In this document: piece after piece, positions 33,321 to 44,714 of the stretch
Layout of the letters: every line of letters starts with the position of its first letter
Numbering within the stretch: the stretch's first letter is position 1
Program-made: the position numbers and the translations under genes
Notes under the pieces: generated by a model
What the model was told of the DNA's origin: nothing
Databases searched by the model: none
The model's input: only the letters and a program-made list of their open reading frames with translations
NCBI RefSeq assembly: GCF_018446385.1
Contig: NC_055987.1
Coordinates: 32,995,202 to 33,059,201, forward strand
DNA: 64,000 bases
From: Zingiber officinale
Lineage: Eukaryota > Streptophyta > Magnoliopsida > Zingiberales > Zingiberaceae
Direction: 5' to 3'

Positions 33321-35149
33321 TGTTAGCTAGAGCCCTAGAGTCAATCATTTGATGATTGTATTTTGGACTTGTTGTATCATATTCTATATAAATAAAGGTA
33401 TTTGATTTTTGGTTATTATACTTGCTTGTATTGGTACCAAATAAACTAAGTATAATAACGTCCTTGAGTAGAAGGTTCTTACCTATATCAATCGATTTAT
33501 TGAATCGATAGTGAGATGATATAGGGAACACTACTCTTAATCATTCCTAGTCGAGTATTAACATTCAAGGACAATGTTAATGCAATAAGACTAGCATATA
33601 GGTCAACTCGATGACTTTATCTCACAAGTCATGGATATAGAGATATCAAGTTGACACATGGGTATGCATTAGAGAATGTATACTGAATGACCCGCCATGA
33701 GAAAGTATCATGGATCGTTATATGAGTGTCATATACTTTCTCATGTGGCTATTAGTATGACTACTAGTCCTTAGACTTGAAGTCACCATAGTTCCCTACA
33801 TAAGGAGTTATGTACTTTGGTTTCGTCAAACGTCACCCGTAACTGGGTGGACTATAAAGGCGATTACCGGGTATGTGACGAATTATGCAGAGGGATGTGA
33901 GTGATGTAGATGAGATCTATCCCTTCTATATGACGGGAGAGACATCGGTATTCTTGATAGAGTGAGACCACGAAGTGCATGGCCATGCCCAAATGAGTCA
34001 ATATGAGATATTGAGCTCATTTGATTTAGTGAGTCTACTTGGAGTTCAAGATTTAGATTGGTCAGAGGATGACACTGTCTATGCCTCACATTGATCAATC
34101 TAGATGTCTTGGATAAAAGGACACTTGTCATATATTGTGAGGAGTCACAATTAGTAGTCACAAGGTGATGTTGGATCTCAACATTCTTGTAACATTGGGT
34201 AGTAATGATGTGTTGCTAGATACCGCTCATTACTTATGCTCCTAAATGGGTTTAGGGGCATTGCCAACGTTACAAGAACCTATAGGGTCACACACTAAGG
34301 ACAATTAGATGGAGATTAGGTTCATATGATGAACCAAGAGGATTAGATTCATTTGATGAATCAAATTGGATTAAGAGTAATCCAAATTGGGCTAATTGAG
34401 TTGGACTCAAGTTGATTCATGTATTCAATGAGTCTAATTTAGATTATGACTCATTAAATCAACTTAATTTAATGAATTAGATTCATTAAATTAAGTTGGC
34501 TTGAATCAAATGGTTAGATTAGATCAACCATGGAAGAGATTTGGTCAAGTTTGACTTGACTTGAGAGGAAGAGGAAGAGTCAAGTTTGACTTGACTAATT
34601 GCCACATCATAAGTGAGATAGCAAGATGTGGACCAATGATGATGCTCCACATCATCATGGTGTGCCACCTCATGGAGGTTACAAGCCTCCTTTCCCATTA
34701 ATGTGGCCGGCCACATTAAATGAGTGGGAGTTACTCAAGTGGTCGGCCACACAAGAGGATGAATGGGAATGAATTTTCATTCAACTCTCATTCACTCCAT
34801 CTTCTTCCTCTAGCTCTCCATCTCCCTCTCCTCCTCAACTTGGCCGAACCACACAAGGTGCTAGCACACCCTTTTGTGTGGTTTTTCTCCATCTACGTGT
34901 CCGTGTGGATACTTCTAGAGGGGTATCTATTTTGATACTCTCGAGATCTGGCACCGTTTGGACGAGCCAAAACGCGAAGGGCTTCGCTTCAAAGGTATAA
35001 CTTTTCTTTTGTAGATCTAAGTGTAGATCTAGGTAGAAACTCGTATTCGTATGTTTTCAAACTTTTTCTTTGCACGGATCTGTTGGCTAGGGGTTTTCGG
35101 GGTTTCCGGGATGCGGAAAAGCAATTTTCGCGGCCCAAAAAACCCAACA
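33321..35149 (+). mobile_element. 1.83-kb solo LTR inside C2
   Basis: It starts TGTTAGCTAG, ends AACCCAACA and is flanked by the 5-bp duplication GATAT (33,316-33,320 and 35,150-35,154). There is no primer site or coding domain inside. A perfect 22-bp palindrome with GGCCGGCC at its centre is near 34,697-34,718. The exact lineage is not resolved. Confidence 0.85.
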
Positions 35150-35154
35150 GATAT

Positions 35155-36104
35155 ATTTTTAGAAAATTCTAGGGATACATAACAAGAAATCTTAGTTTAA
35201 TGACAAAAAAAAGTTTTCAAATTTCTATTTATTTTGAATTTTAAATTTTTTTTAACTGATAATATTATATTTTATCAAAAAAATAATATTTTTAAATTTT
35301 AAGTTTGTAAAATATTTTAAAATTTAAAGTATGCTTTTTGTTAAAAAAAAATTGAAAAAAATTCTATTTGTAGATTAAATCATCAAATAGTATATAAAAA
35401 AAAATAACTCAGAAAATAAACAGAAAAAATATTTTTTAATTGAGATAATTTTAAAAATAAATTTTAATCTAAAAAAGATTTTGGAATTCAATATAGTTTC
35501 TTACCTACTGGATTTATTAAAAATTTTGGAGGTATATAACTTCTAGGGATTTTCCTGATCTATCCCTGGTGATTTCTAATATACCAGTTGATTCTACTAT
35601 AATTTCTAAATTTTAATTTTCAATAATTATTTAACTTCAAACATGTATAGTCATTTTCTAGTTTTTCTATTTGTATTTTCAATTTATCATTTTCTATTAT
35701 TAAATTATCATACATTATTATGGGGCATGAATTAGCTAAGGTTAATTTTAGCTTAGTATTTTCTCTTTCTAGTTTTACTAAATTTTTGGAGAGTACCTTA
35801 ATAAATTGAAATAACTTTTCAGGAGGTAATGCACGTATCTTACCTCGTGTTCTGATAATCCCCCTTCATCGCAGCTCTCTTTTGAAGATCCTCCCCCTTC
35901 ATCAATGCTCATCTTTGAATTACTTTCATCTTCTTCTTAGTGGCTGACCAGTAGGGCTAGTCCCGCGTAGGCCTCGATCTCAGACTCGGAGGACAAAGAT
36001 TCATCCCATGTTGCCTTTAAATTCTTGAGCTTTGATCTTGTTAGTCTTTTGCCCTTGTCTTTCTCCTTTTTTAGTTTGGGGTAGTCGTCCTTGATGTGAC
36101 CTTC
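35155..36104 (-). pseudogene. C2 gag C-terminal remnant and AT-rich spacer
   Basis: From 36,104 down, the minus strand shows the second half of the zinc knuckle (stop, then EGHIKDDYPKLKKEK) and an acidic stretch (WDESLSSESEIEAYAGLALL). AT-rich sequence with short frames follows and reaches the solo LTR. Protease, integrase and RT are absent. Confidence 0.65.
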
Positions 36105-36821
36105 TTATTGGCAAGTGTAGCATCGATTTTTCCTTTTGCTCCGAAAGCCCTTTTTCGTATACGACTTGAATTTATTAGATTTAATAAATCTATTAAATTT
36201 TCTTACCAGTAATGCCACTTCATCTACGTCGATGGATGCTTCGGAGTCTGAATCTGGTCCGCCCTTCTGGACTTGCAGTGCTAGGTTCTGACTTGGTTCC
36301 TTTCTTTGTCCTGCACACCAAGACTCATGTAATTCAAAAGCGGAAAAAAGATTTTCTAATGTATTTACCTTGAGATCTTTGGAGATATAGTAAGAGTCTA
36401 CTATAGATGTCCATTCAGGTATTCTTGGGAATGTATTTAAGGCATACCTTAACGAATCTCGATTTGTTACCTGTTCTCCAAGATTCGTAAGTCCGATTAT
36501 TAACTCCTTTAGCTTAGCGTGCAGTTGTACTACTGACTCTCCTTCTTTCATCCGGAGGTTGTTGATTTGGTTCTGGAGCAGGTCCTGTCTCACGAGCTTT
36601 ACTTCGGGTGTTTCTTCATGTAGCTCTAAGAACTTCTCCCAAATATCCTTTGCTGATTTATAGGCACCGATTCTACTGACTTCCTGAGGAGGTAGCACAC
36701 TCATCAAATGGAATTCGGCTCGTTCGTTAGCTACGAAGTCCACTTATTCTTTCTTTGTCCATGAATGCTCCTCTTTCTCAGTTCCTTGTTGGTTCGTGGG
36801 GGCTACAAAGTCATATTTCAT
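36105..36821 (-). pseudogene. Copia gag of C2, nearly complete
   Basis: The likely start is the ATG at 36,821 (MKYDFVAPTN). One in-frame TAA lies 25 codons in, then a frame of over 200 codons runs to 36,105. It contains LMSVLPPQEVSRIGAYKSAKDIWEKF, GESVVQLHAKLKELI, FPRIPEWTSIVDSYYISKDLKV and the start of a zinc knuckle (CYTCQ), followed by TAA where the family continues into EGH. It is clearly related to the gag at 25,707. Gag would form the particle and bind RNA. Because C2 lacks pol, it could only have moved with enzymes from other copies. Confidence 0.85.
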
Positions 36822-36860
36822 AATTAAGAGAATTTTAAAATATGTTTTAATAAAAGAGCA

Positions 36861-36992
36861 ATGATATGCTCAAGGAAAAGCTCAAGGATAGACACATAAA
36901 TTCATGGCACACCATTTCACTTTTTGTGGGCCCCATGAATTTATGTGTCTATCCTTGAGTTTTTCATTGAGATTTTTTCCTTGAGCATATCA
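36861..36992. mobile_element. MITE, copy 1 (in C2 leader)
   Basis: About 132 bp with terminal inverted repeats: AATGATATGCTCAAGGAAAA on the left, its inverse on the right, continuing into CTCAAGGATAGACACATAAA. The central loop is about 35 bp. Related copies are at 44,568-44,714 and 61,322-61,430. No coding capacity is seen. Confidence 0.8.
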
Positions 36993-37123
36993 GTTTTCTT
37001 AAAAAAAAATACCTCCATCCGACGTTTCCATTACTGGAAGTCTTCCTTGAACTTCGGCGGATAAATGCTCGGTCCGGTCATCGTCTTTGTACTTCATCAG
37101 TGGTTAGTTTTTCTGAAGTAGTT

Positions 37124-37137
37124 GGGCTCTGATACCA
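37124..37137 (-). promoter_or_regulatory. Primer binding site of copia element C2
   Basis: On the minus strand TGGTATCAGAGCCC lies two bases after the LTR end at 37,140 and matches initiator tRNA-Met. It fixes C2 as minus-strand, with its 5' LTR on the right. Confidence 0.9.
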
Positions 37138-37139
37138 CT

Positions 37140-38024
37140 TGTTGGTGCAGCGGGGTCGACAAGAGGGGGTAAATTATTTACCAGAAAAAAAATAACCCCT
37201 TTTCATTTTTTTTATTTGATTAGTAGCACAATAAAAATAACAATAATAAAAGAAATAACAACTTAAAAAAGAGTAGATAAAAAGTCAGAGTTTTACTTGG
37301 TTATAACATAGGTGGTTGTTAATCCAAGACGTTGAAAAAACACTAGAAGATCTCTTTCGTTGAAGGCGGAGAAGCCTTTTATATATGTGGCAACTCAAGA
37401 ATTCTAGAAAAGTTAATACAGAAGTTCTTAATTATTCCCTAAGTTCAGGAGCCTTTTTATAGCCATTGGAAAACTCTATCTGCAGCTTGAAGGCGCCTCC
37501 AATGAGGTCCAAGGCGTCTTTCATCGGATAAATTTTATCTGCTGCAGATAAAACTCTATCCGTGACTAACAGCTATTGGAAGGTGTCTTCAAAGGCTGGA
37601 AGGCGCATTCGTATTGTTCATCGAAGACGCCTTCTAGCCATGGAAGACTCCTTCCATACAGCAGATTAGCTCCTTTGTTGATCTCTTCGTATGGGTGATG
37701 CTCCGGCTAATCAGAGTTGAGCTCACCCGAATCCAACTCCGACCTTCTCCTTGAACAGCTTTCCTCCCTGGCTTCTCGTCCTTTGGACCGCCGCGCGCGT
37801 TCTTCTTGTCTGTCGTCGTACTCTTCTGCAGCATCTCGTCATTCGGATGCACTGAGACCGCCAACTCTCTTCTCGTGTCATCCTTCTTGTTAGCTGCGTC
37901 TTCGGCTCGACTTCTTATGTTCATAAGTTCCTGTACACTTAGATACAAAGATCAAATATAACAAAATCTAACTGATTAATCTAAACTTAGTTGACTATAT
38001 TAAAACTACCCAAAAATGCTAACA
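37140..38024 (-). mobile_element. 5' LTR of gag-only copia element C2
   Basis: This 885-bp LTR reads TGTTAGCATTTTTGGG... to ...CACCAACA on the minus strand. Repeated GAAGGCGCCTTC-like palindromes occur between 37,485 and 37,640, as in the partner LTR. It shows moderate divergence from the 3' LTR, suggesting an older insertion than G2. Confidence 0.85.
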
Positions 38025-39617
38025 CATTCTTCGTTCGTAGGTAGGAACATTCATCATCATCCTTTGATTTATAAAAGAATATGATTAATGAGTGCGAGTT
38101 TTGGCAAACATGCAATCTGTGTTTAATACCCATTGCTTGGCATTTTAATCTTCGAAGAAATAAATATCTCTGCATTTATAAATTAATGGGGAAACATGTT
38201 TGTCAGATTATATATTTTTTTTCCTTTCACACAAAGTGTGAAAGGCTTAATAATTCATTATTAATTAAGGGATGAACAACTTTATCTATGGATTTGATTT
38301 TTTTTTTTTTATCTTAACCATCAGCGCCTTTTAGGGTTTATATGCTATTATAACCCTAAACTTGATTTTGATCATACAACCCCAACTCTCCAACGCTTGT
38401 AAAATTTGATAATATCTAATGGGACCTAAAAGACTATAAAGTATTAATATACACAATTGTATAAAAAAAATAAAACATTTATATATATTAAAGTTGGTCG
38501 ACCCAATCTCGGGCCTAGGTTGGCATTGGCATAGGCTCGATTGGTTGGCTCCATGCCGATGCCAAGCGACATTAATGATTTCGAGTTTAGACATACATTG
38601 TACGAGGCAATACATTCTAACAAGTACTAACTAATAGTATCAAAGGCGATTATTATATCAATATATCGTTGCGGAGAATACTTTAGTTTAGTTTAGTGGC
38701 CTAAATTCAACACAAATTGATAAAACATTTTTTTGTTAGTGCAAATATGTTTAATTGACCTCCTGCCTTTACTTTGATATCGTAGGCTTTGTGGCAGAAA
38801 CAAGTTCCAGTGACTGCTTACAATTCTGAATTGGATTAGTTTCCATGTGATCAATCTCTAAATTACTAAACTGCTGCTAAACCCTATTTAATCTTTGTTC
38901 CTTTCTAACGCTAGTTAAATCTTTTACAGACCTTAGTTAGTTAACCAGTACATTAATTATTAACCATAGCGAATTTTTTATAAACAAAATGCATATACAG
39001 CATCAACACAATATCTAATGTAGTTAAAAAAATATTTGCCTATTGATGTCAACCAAACAGGCTATAGTTGCCCTACCCCTTCCAAGAAGGTTTGCCTCTT
39101 AAAATGCGTCATCCTGGTTAAACTTTTGGAATGGTCACAATTGAAGGCGACAAAAAAATAATAATAAAATGACACTAAACAAATACTATCTAGCCACAAA
39201 AGTATCCTCTCTCTCTCTGTATATTTTGACCACCTATCATATATAGCAAAGATCATTGATGACCAATACAAGCAAAATTTTCATTCTAATCATAGCAGAG
39301 GTCATCCACACAACATACATCAAAACACACTCAACAAAGGTTAAATGTCATTCAAATCAGTTCAATAGAGAAAAAATTAGTAACCTGATGAGATCTTTGA
39401 TGGATTGAATTGGGAATGGGTCAGACACAAAACATAAAGCACACTTAGAAATTAGCAAAGGTGCATCGTGCACCAAAGTTCTCAGAAACATGACCAGCCA
39501 GTGAGAATCATATGCCAAAACAGTATGATAAGGAAACTTAGGATCTTTAGAATCTGAGCCAACAGATCTTATCTGCTAGGATGACATACTACAATTTTTG
39601 AGGGATGAGGGAGCTTT
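38025..39617. other. Intergenic DNA downstream of FEN1
   Basis: AT-rich single-copy-looking sequence with no recognisable gene. It includes a short CT microsatellite near 39,210 and the FEN1 3' untranslated region toward the right end. No polyadenylation site can be placed with confidence. Confidence 0.5.
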
Positions 39618-42600
39618 TTATCTTTTCTTCTTTGCAGTTCCAGCTCTAGAGTTCTTGTTGGTAGAAGTTTCTTTTGAAGCTTTGTCACTCTCCTGATAAA
39701 TATTGCAAGTGCCAGAATTGAAAGTACAGAATAATCTTTTTATAATGTCATTTGTATAATTAAAGAACCACTAATTGATAGCAAAAGACAAACCTAGAAT
39801 GTGATGAGGTTTTTTTGGGGAAAAAAATAAAGGAAAACATGCACACACAAAAGATGCCAACCGAAGCATACCTTTCTTTTGGTGGGGGCGGATGCATTTA
39901 CAACAGGTTTAAAAAATGACTCCAACCTGGAAAAAAATCAAAATCAAAATGACTACATTGATCATAAGCAACACCAAAGTTCAGACAAGATAGAAAAGAA
40001 TTCCTACCGGCCCTGGGAAGATTTGTTCTTGGCGGATTTAATTTTTTCTATTGCCTAGAAAATTTTAGGAGGTGAGATTAGCAAACAGTTTAATATGGGG
40101 ACTTACACAATCAACTATTAACAAAGACTAAATCACTATGAAGAGGACAAATACCTTAGCAACTCGATCACTGTTGAATCCATTTTCATTCACCAGAAAG
40201 TTCAGAATACCCTGATAAGAGAGAGGAATAATGTGTAAAAAAGCCTAATGGACTTATTAGCACCTAATTAATTTTCATTACTACCTCCTCGTCTGGAGGT
40301 ATCCACTTTAGTTCTGGAACGTCCATGATCACATTTGGTTCTTTGAACAAGCGTCGAGCTTCTTGATAAGGCCACTCTTCAGGAATTTGATATCTATAAT
40401 TATACCAAGTTTTATAAGAGAAACCACAAGGACCACATCAGAATCCTGATGGATCTTAATTTTCACAACACCACAACAATTGAGGGTGATGCAACTAAAT
40501 CTTGCATGAATGAACGTGGAAATTGGAGCACCTTTCTTTGTTTATGTTCTCCAAGATATTCTCTATGCAACTATGCTGACGGATGAGCTTCAAAGCTGTT
40601 TGTCCACCAATGCCTGACAGAGTCATTCGTTTAGCAACAATGCATAGGAAGTTACAAAAGAAAATAATAAAAAAAGCTGCTATGTATATTATGTACATAG
40701 TAAAAAGAATACACATTCTAGGGAGAAGAAATAAAAATGCAATGAATGTCTTACGCACATAAATATGAGTTCTGGAAATATAGACCATATCAAAAATGCA
40801 AAAAGAACCTAAAGCAGAAAATGCAACCATAGAAAGGTAAGCAACATTATTTTGTTTTTGTTGACACAAAACTTCTAGATGCAGAAATCATGAAAAAGGA
40901 TGACTAGCATAGCTGAGGATGGTATCACATGATTTTAAGGAGTACAAATATGGCATAAAACTTGGTAAGAGAATAAAATTGCTTTTACAGAATGATGCAA
41001 TTTCTATCATTAAACCTGAAAGAGTTGTAATGGATCAAAACTTTTTTTAGGAAGAATAATAAACAACGAGAAGGGGAGCCTTGGCGTAATGGTAAAGTTG
41101 TTGCTTTGTGACCAAAAGGTCACGGGTTCGAATCTTGGAAGCAACCACTTGCGAAAAACAAGGTAAGACTGCGTACAATGGATCCTTCCCCGGGACCCGC
41201 ATAACGGGAGCTTCGTGTATTGGACAGCCCTTTTTTTTTAATAATAAACAACGACATAAACAAATCAATAAAGGCCATGCCAATTAAATAGAAAGGTTGT
41301 GAAAACGTTTTTGAAAATAGCATCACTGTATGATGTGTATAATTTATTTCATGGAACATCCAATGCAGAAACAGAGTTTTTATTTCCTTCAACTAAACAG
41401 AGTCAGTGATCAAACATTAAAAAAAAAATCCAAAGCATGGAATAACTGTCCAAATCTATGTTGGATATAGAAACTTGGATAATGACATCCAAACAGTTGA
41501 CACTAAGAGTAAGCACTCAAACCCTATTCAGCACATGTACAAATTTGTAAAAATGGTCATGTCAGAGATTGCGATCATACTCATGTTGAACGCTATATCA
41601 AATCCGAGTAACATAGACATGGAAGAGCAATATAAACATGGAACAGTTGCAGCACTAACACCATATTCAACTATACAAGCATTATCGTAATAGAGATTTG
41701 AATGTACATTAGTTATCAAATTTCATAAACAGTGAACAAGTAGAATACTATACTTGTATGTTAAACTTGTTGAGTGTGCAATATCTGATAAACGAGTTTA
41801 CCTTTAATGCTATCACAATAATCACATCCAGAGAGGATGCACAAATCAATGAACTGATCCATAGTGAGTTCTAGTTCTTCAAGAACCTGAAAAGTAAGGA
41901 TGAGAATAAATGCAGTAATTAAATTAGCAATAAGCAGAATAAATATACCTTTGAAACTTCAAATTCCATCACAGGGATTTTTTTGGAACTAGGATCCATT
42001 AAGTGACGGAGAAACTTCGGCGCCCCAAAAGTTAAAGAATCCATGTCTTCTGAGGCAACCGCATACACCTAGAGATTAATAAGAAATATGTTTAGGATAT
42101 TAAAAGTTAAAAAAACAAAATATAATATGTTAGAATGCATCATTTTACTTTGTCACTTTTGCAAAGAGTTGCACATTGAGCTTCTGCTTCACAGGGTGCC
42201 TTTAGATCAGAAAGATGAGTTAGCTACTAAAACAAGTGATAAAATACTTATATATTAAGCAACTGCATGCAGTTTTAGGAAATGTTGGCATGAGAAAGCA
42301 AAATTGTGTCATTGTTAGTTCAAATTCTCGTGCAAGGATAAAGAATTGAACAAGTGAAAGTGGACTAGTTTACCTCAATAGTAGGCACCCCCATTAGTCT
42401 TAAGAGACGTCTACAATCTTCATTATGTTGCTTGGTTACCTATGAAAAGACTCTACAGTAAGCTACTGGAATCAAATTCTTCAAGAAGGTAATATGAAAG
42501 TTCTAAATATATTTAAAGAAACTCTATGTTACATATGAAGGAAATAGATAATCAACATGCTAACTTCACGCCGATTGCATCATAATCAACAACATCCTCA

Positions 42601-43723
42601 TGGTAATTTCCAATAAAATAGCAATATCAAAGATTACCTTGACAGTCCTTTTGCTGTACTTTTCAATTCCCTCCAAATCACCAGTCTGCAAACAACAAAA
42701 GTAACCAACTAAAGCGGCAAAAGAAATTCTAGCAGGCTAAAGAGTCCCAATAAAGGTAATTGTAATGCACAAGCAATGACCTCGATTGCTGTGCTCAAAT
42801 CCTTAGTTGCATCTTCCCTCTTTGAATATCTAAAGAATAAAATAAGCTTATAGATTATCATTATCTTGCCAAAAAAAAACAGAAAAATAGGGGGGAAAAC
42901 AATGACAAATCTGTAAAGACTTGCCTTTTAGCAAGTTCCTCTTTCTTCAGCTCTGGAGGCTGGCCGTCAAATACATATCTGGCATCACAAAGATGATAAT
43001 AAAATATGGTGGCTGAATGAGAAACAAAATGATATTTAGACATGCAAATGGACTTACACTGGCTTGATACCTGCTTCTAATAATCTGATAGTTCGATTGA
43101 ACATCCCCTGCAAATGACTTATCAGCCATACCAAATGTCAAGAGTTAGAAGAAGAAATAAACAAGTACATGCCAAGCAGAAATTTCACTCAAAATTAGAT
43201 CACTTTTAACATTTATCACGGACCACACAATGGAATACAAGTGTAAGATCACCTTGTAACTTCGCCAGCCTCATTAGTGAGAGTTTCCATGCCAGTTCTT
43301 CCGACAACGATCTAGATGCGAGAAAAGTGCATCAAGTTGTAAATTTGATAGAGGAAAGTGTGGGTGGTACAAACAGGAGATATAAGCTCAACAGCCACTA
43401 TCTAAAACCCTAAACCCTAACCCGAGAAGAGGATGGCATATCCAAAAGCATAATCCAAAAAAATAAGAAGAAAAAAAGACTAAACATCAGGGATAGAAAC
43501 GGACAAGGAACTGGTAGATGCTCATGCTGGCGTCGATTGCAATCTTCCGACCGAAATAACTCTCAAACTTCTGTTCCTTCATAGCTTTGGGAGCGTGGTC
43601 CGCAAGGAGCTTCGTCAAACCCTAACAGCAAAGCGACAGGGAGCGATAACGACGCCATGGCAAAGTAAGTGAGGTTGCCAATCGCAGAGGCATATGGATG
43701 TGAAAGCTTACCTTTATCCCCAT
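39618..43723 (-). CDS. FEN1: Flap endonuclease 1, 17 exons, 381 aa
   Basis: FEN1 removes 5' flaps during Okazaki fragment maturation and long-patch repair in the nucleus, working with PCNA. Exons (high to low): 43723-43712, 43621-43505, 43311-43253, 43117-43058, 42978-42925, 42829-42781, 42685-42638, 42439-42374, 42199-42149, 42068-41949, 41886-41802, 40613-40532, 40393-40285, 40211-40155, 40054-40008, 39926-39872, 39692-39618. All phases agree and total 1,146 nt, the usual length for plants. The N domain starts MGIKGLTKLL. Metal ligands D34, D87, E159, E161, D180, D182 and D234 are present. The PIP box QGRLESFF is at about 337-344, followed by a basic tail. Residues C158 and Q163 depart from the common PSEAEAE motif without touching the catalytic acids. 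Intron 5 is GC-AG. Confidence 0.95.
41070..41239 (+). mobile_element. Au-type SINE in FEN1 intron 11
   Basis: About 170 bp with a tRNA-derived head. The A box lies in GCCTTGGCGTAATGGTAAAG and the B box in GGGTTCGAATC. The body has GTAAGACTGCGTACAATGGA and GGACCCGCATAACGGGAGCT, and a T-run forms the 3' end. These match the Au SINE family known across plants. A 15-bp target-site duplication (AATAATAAACAACGA) flanks it at 41,055-41,069 and 41,240-41,254. It is antisense to FEN1 and does not touch splice sites. Confidence 0.92.
42923..42924 (-). other. GC donor of FEN1 intron 5
   Basis: The exon ends ...GCTAAAAG and the intron begins GCAAGT on the minus strand (G at 42,924, C at 42,923), ending with ...TTTAG before 42,829. 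A GT donor in frame is not available nearby, and the protein reads through correctly (LAKRYSKRED) only with this junction. GC-AG introns are a known minor class spliced by the major spliceosome. Confidence 0.8.
43405..43420 (-). promoter_or_regulatory. Double telo-box in FEN1 intron 2
   Basis: AAACCCTAAACCCTAA on the plus strand is two overlapping telo-boxes (AAACCCTAA). A third (43,617-43,625) straddles the intron 1 / exon 2 junction. Telo-boxes near the 5' end are known in plant genes active in dividing cells, including replication genes. A regulatory role here is inference. Confidence 0.5.
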
Positions 43724-44022
43724 GGCGACCTCAACGGAGAGGATTGGGTGTAGATCACGGAGAGGAGATAGAGGAGACGGTGATGGAAATGGAAATGGTA
43801 AAATGGGAAAGAATAGGCGCGCTATCTTCGTCCTTTCCCGCTTCACAGACTCATTCTGGGCTCCTGTGATCTTCAACCCCCGTCTTCCTTCCCTTTCAAT
43901 CCGAAGGTCCACCGGATCGACTCGAACCGAACCCTAGCAGACTAGGCAGTTTGAGTGCGATTCGGACTTCGAATGATCCGTTAATTCAAAACAAACCGGG
44001 TTTAGCCTCTGCGACCCAACTA

Positions 44023-44028
44023 GGCCCA
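44023..44028 (-). promoter_or_regulatory. Possible site II element upstream of FEN1
   Basis: TGGGCC on the minus strand lies about 300 bp upstream of the FEN1 ATG. Site II elements (TGGGCC/T) cooperate with telo-boxes in plant replication genes such as PCNA. A six-base match alone is weak. Confidence 0.3.
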
Positions 44029-44567
44029 ATTAGCCGCTGCAGTCACACGACTCACACCATGGACTCCATTATCAAACTTTTAATCAGATGGAAGTGAAAA
44101 TTTGAAAGAATAGGATGAAATCTATACCGACGCGTATTTAAAGTTGCAAAATTTAAAAGACGTAATTAACTTTTAAATTTTTTAAATTGGAGTAGAAAGA
44201 TGATTATATTTATTTTATAGGTTGTTCATAGTCCATATCTAAGAACAGTTAGAAAGTAGAAGAAATTTTTTTTTCGAACATATATATTCCAATTGTAGCA
44301 CTATTATGGTGCTAAATTTTAAATAACAACATTATTATGGTACTGCATCTCAAAAATTAATACCACAGTATTGATTTTTAAAAATCAACGTCATCGTCAT
44401 CGTCATGTTGATTGTCAAAAATCATTACTTTGGTTGTGTATAAATTCTAAAACTAGCACTATTAAGTGGTGCTAACATTTGAAATATATATAGCGCCACT
44501 ATATTACTATTTTTTGAAAATCAATATGGTTCTTTTAAATTTAGCATCAATGTTATTTGAATGAAAA

Positions 44568-44714
44568 ATGATATGTTTAAAAAAAAAATTCAAGGAAAAA
44601 TTCAAGGATAGACACATAAAGTGATGGAATCCACAAAAAATGAAATAATGGACCATGACTTTATGTGTCTATCCTTGAGCTTTTCTTTGAGTTTTTTTTC
44701 TTAACCATATCATT
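44568..44714. mobile_element. MITE, copy 2 (between FEN1 and MYB)
   Basis: About 147 bp with the inverted arms TTCAAGGATAGACACATAAA and TTTATGTGTCTATCCTTGAG and outer ends AATGATATG / CATATCATT. It is the same family as the copies at 36,861 and 61,322. An A-run has expanded in the left arm. Confidence 0.8.

Noticed and set aside
41085..41150. Possible tRNA gene
   Set aside because: A and B boxes are present, but the body, T-run and 15-bp duplication identify an Au SINE; no full tRNA cloverleaf is seen.
43622..43937. Frames of 66-96 residues overlapping FEN1 exon 1
   Set aside because: They are shadows of the FEN1 leader and first exon; the true exon 1 codes only four residues.
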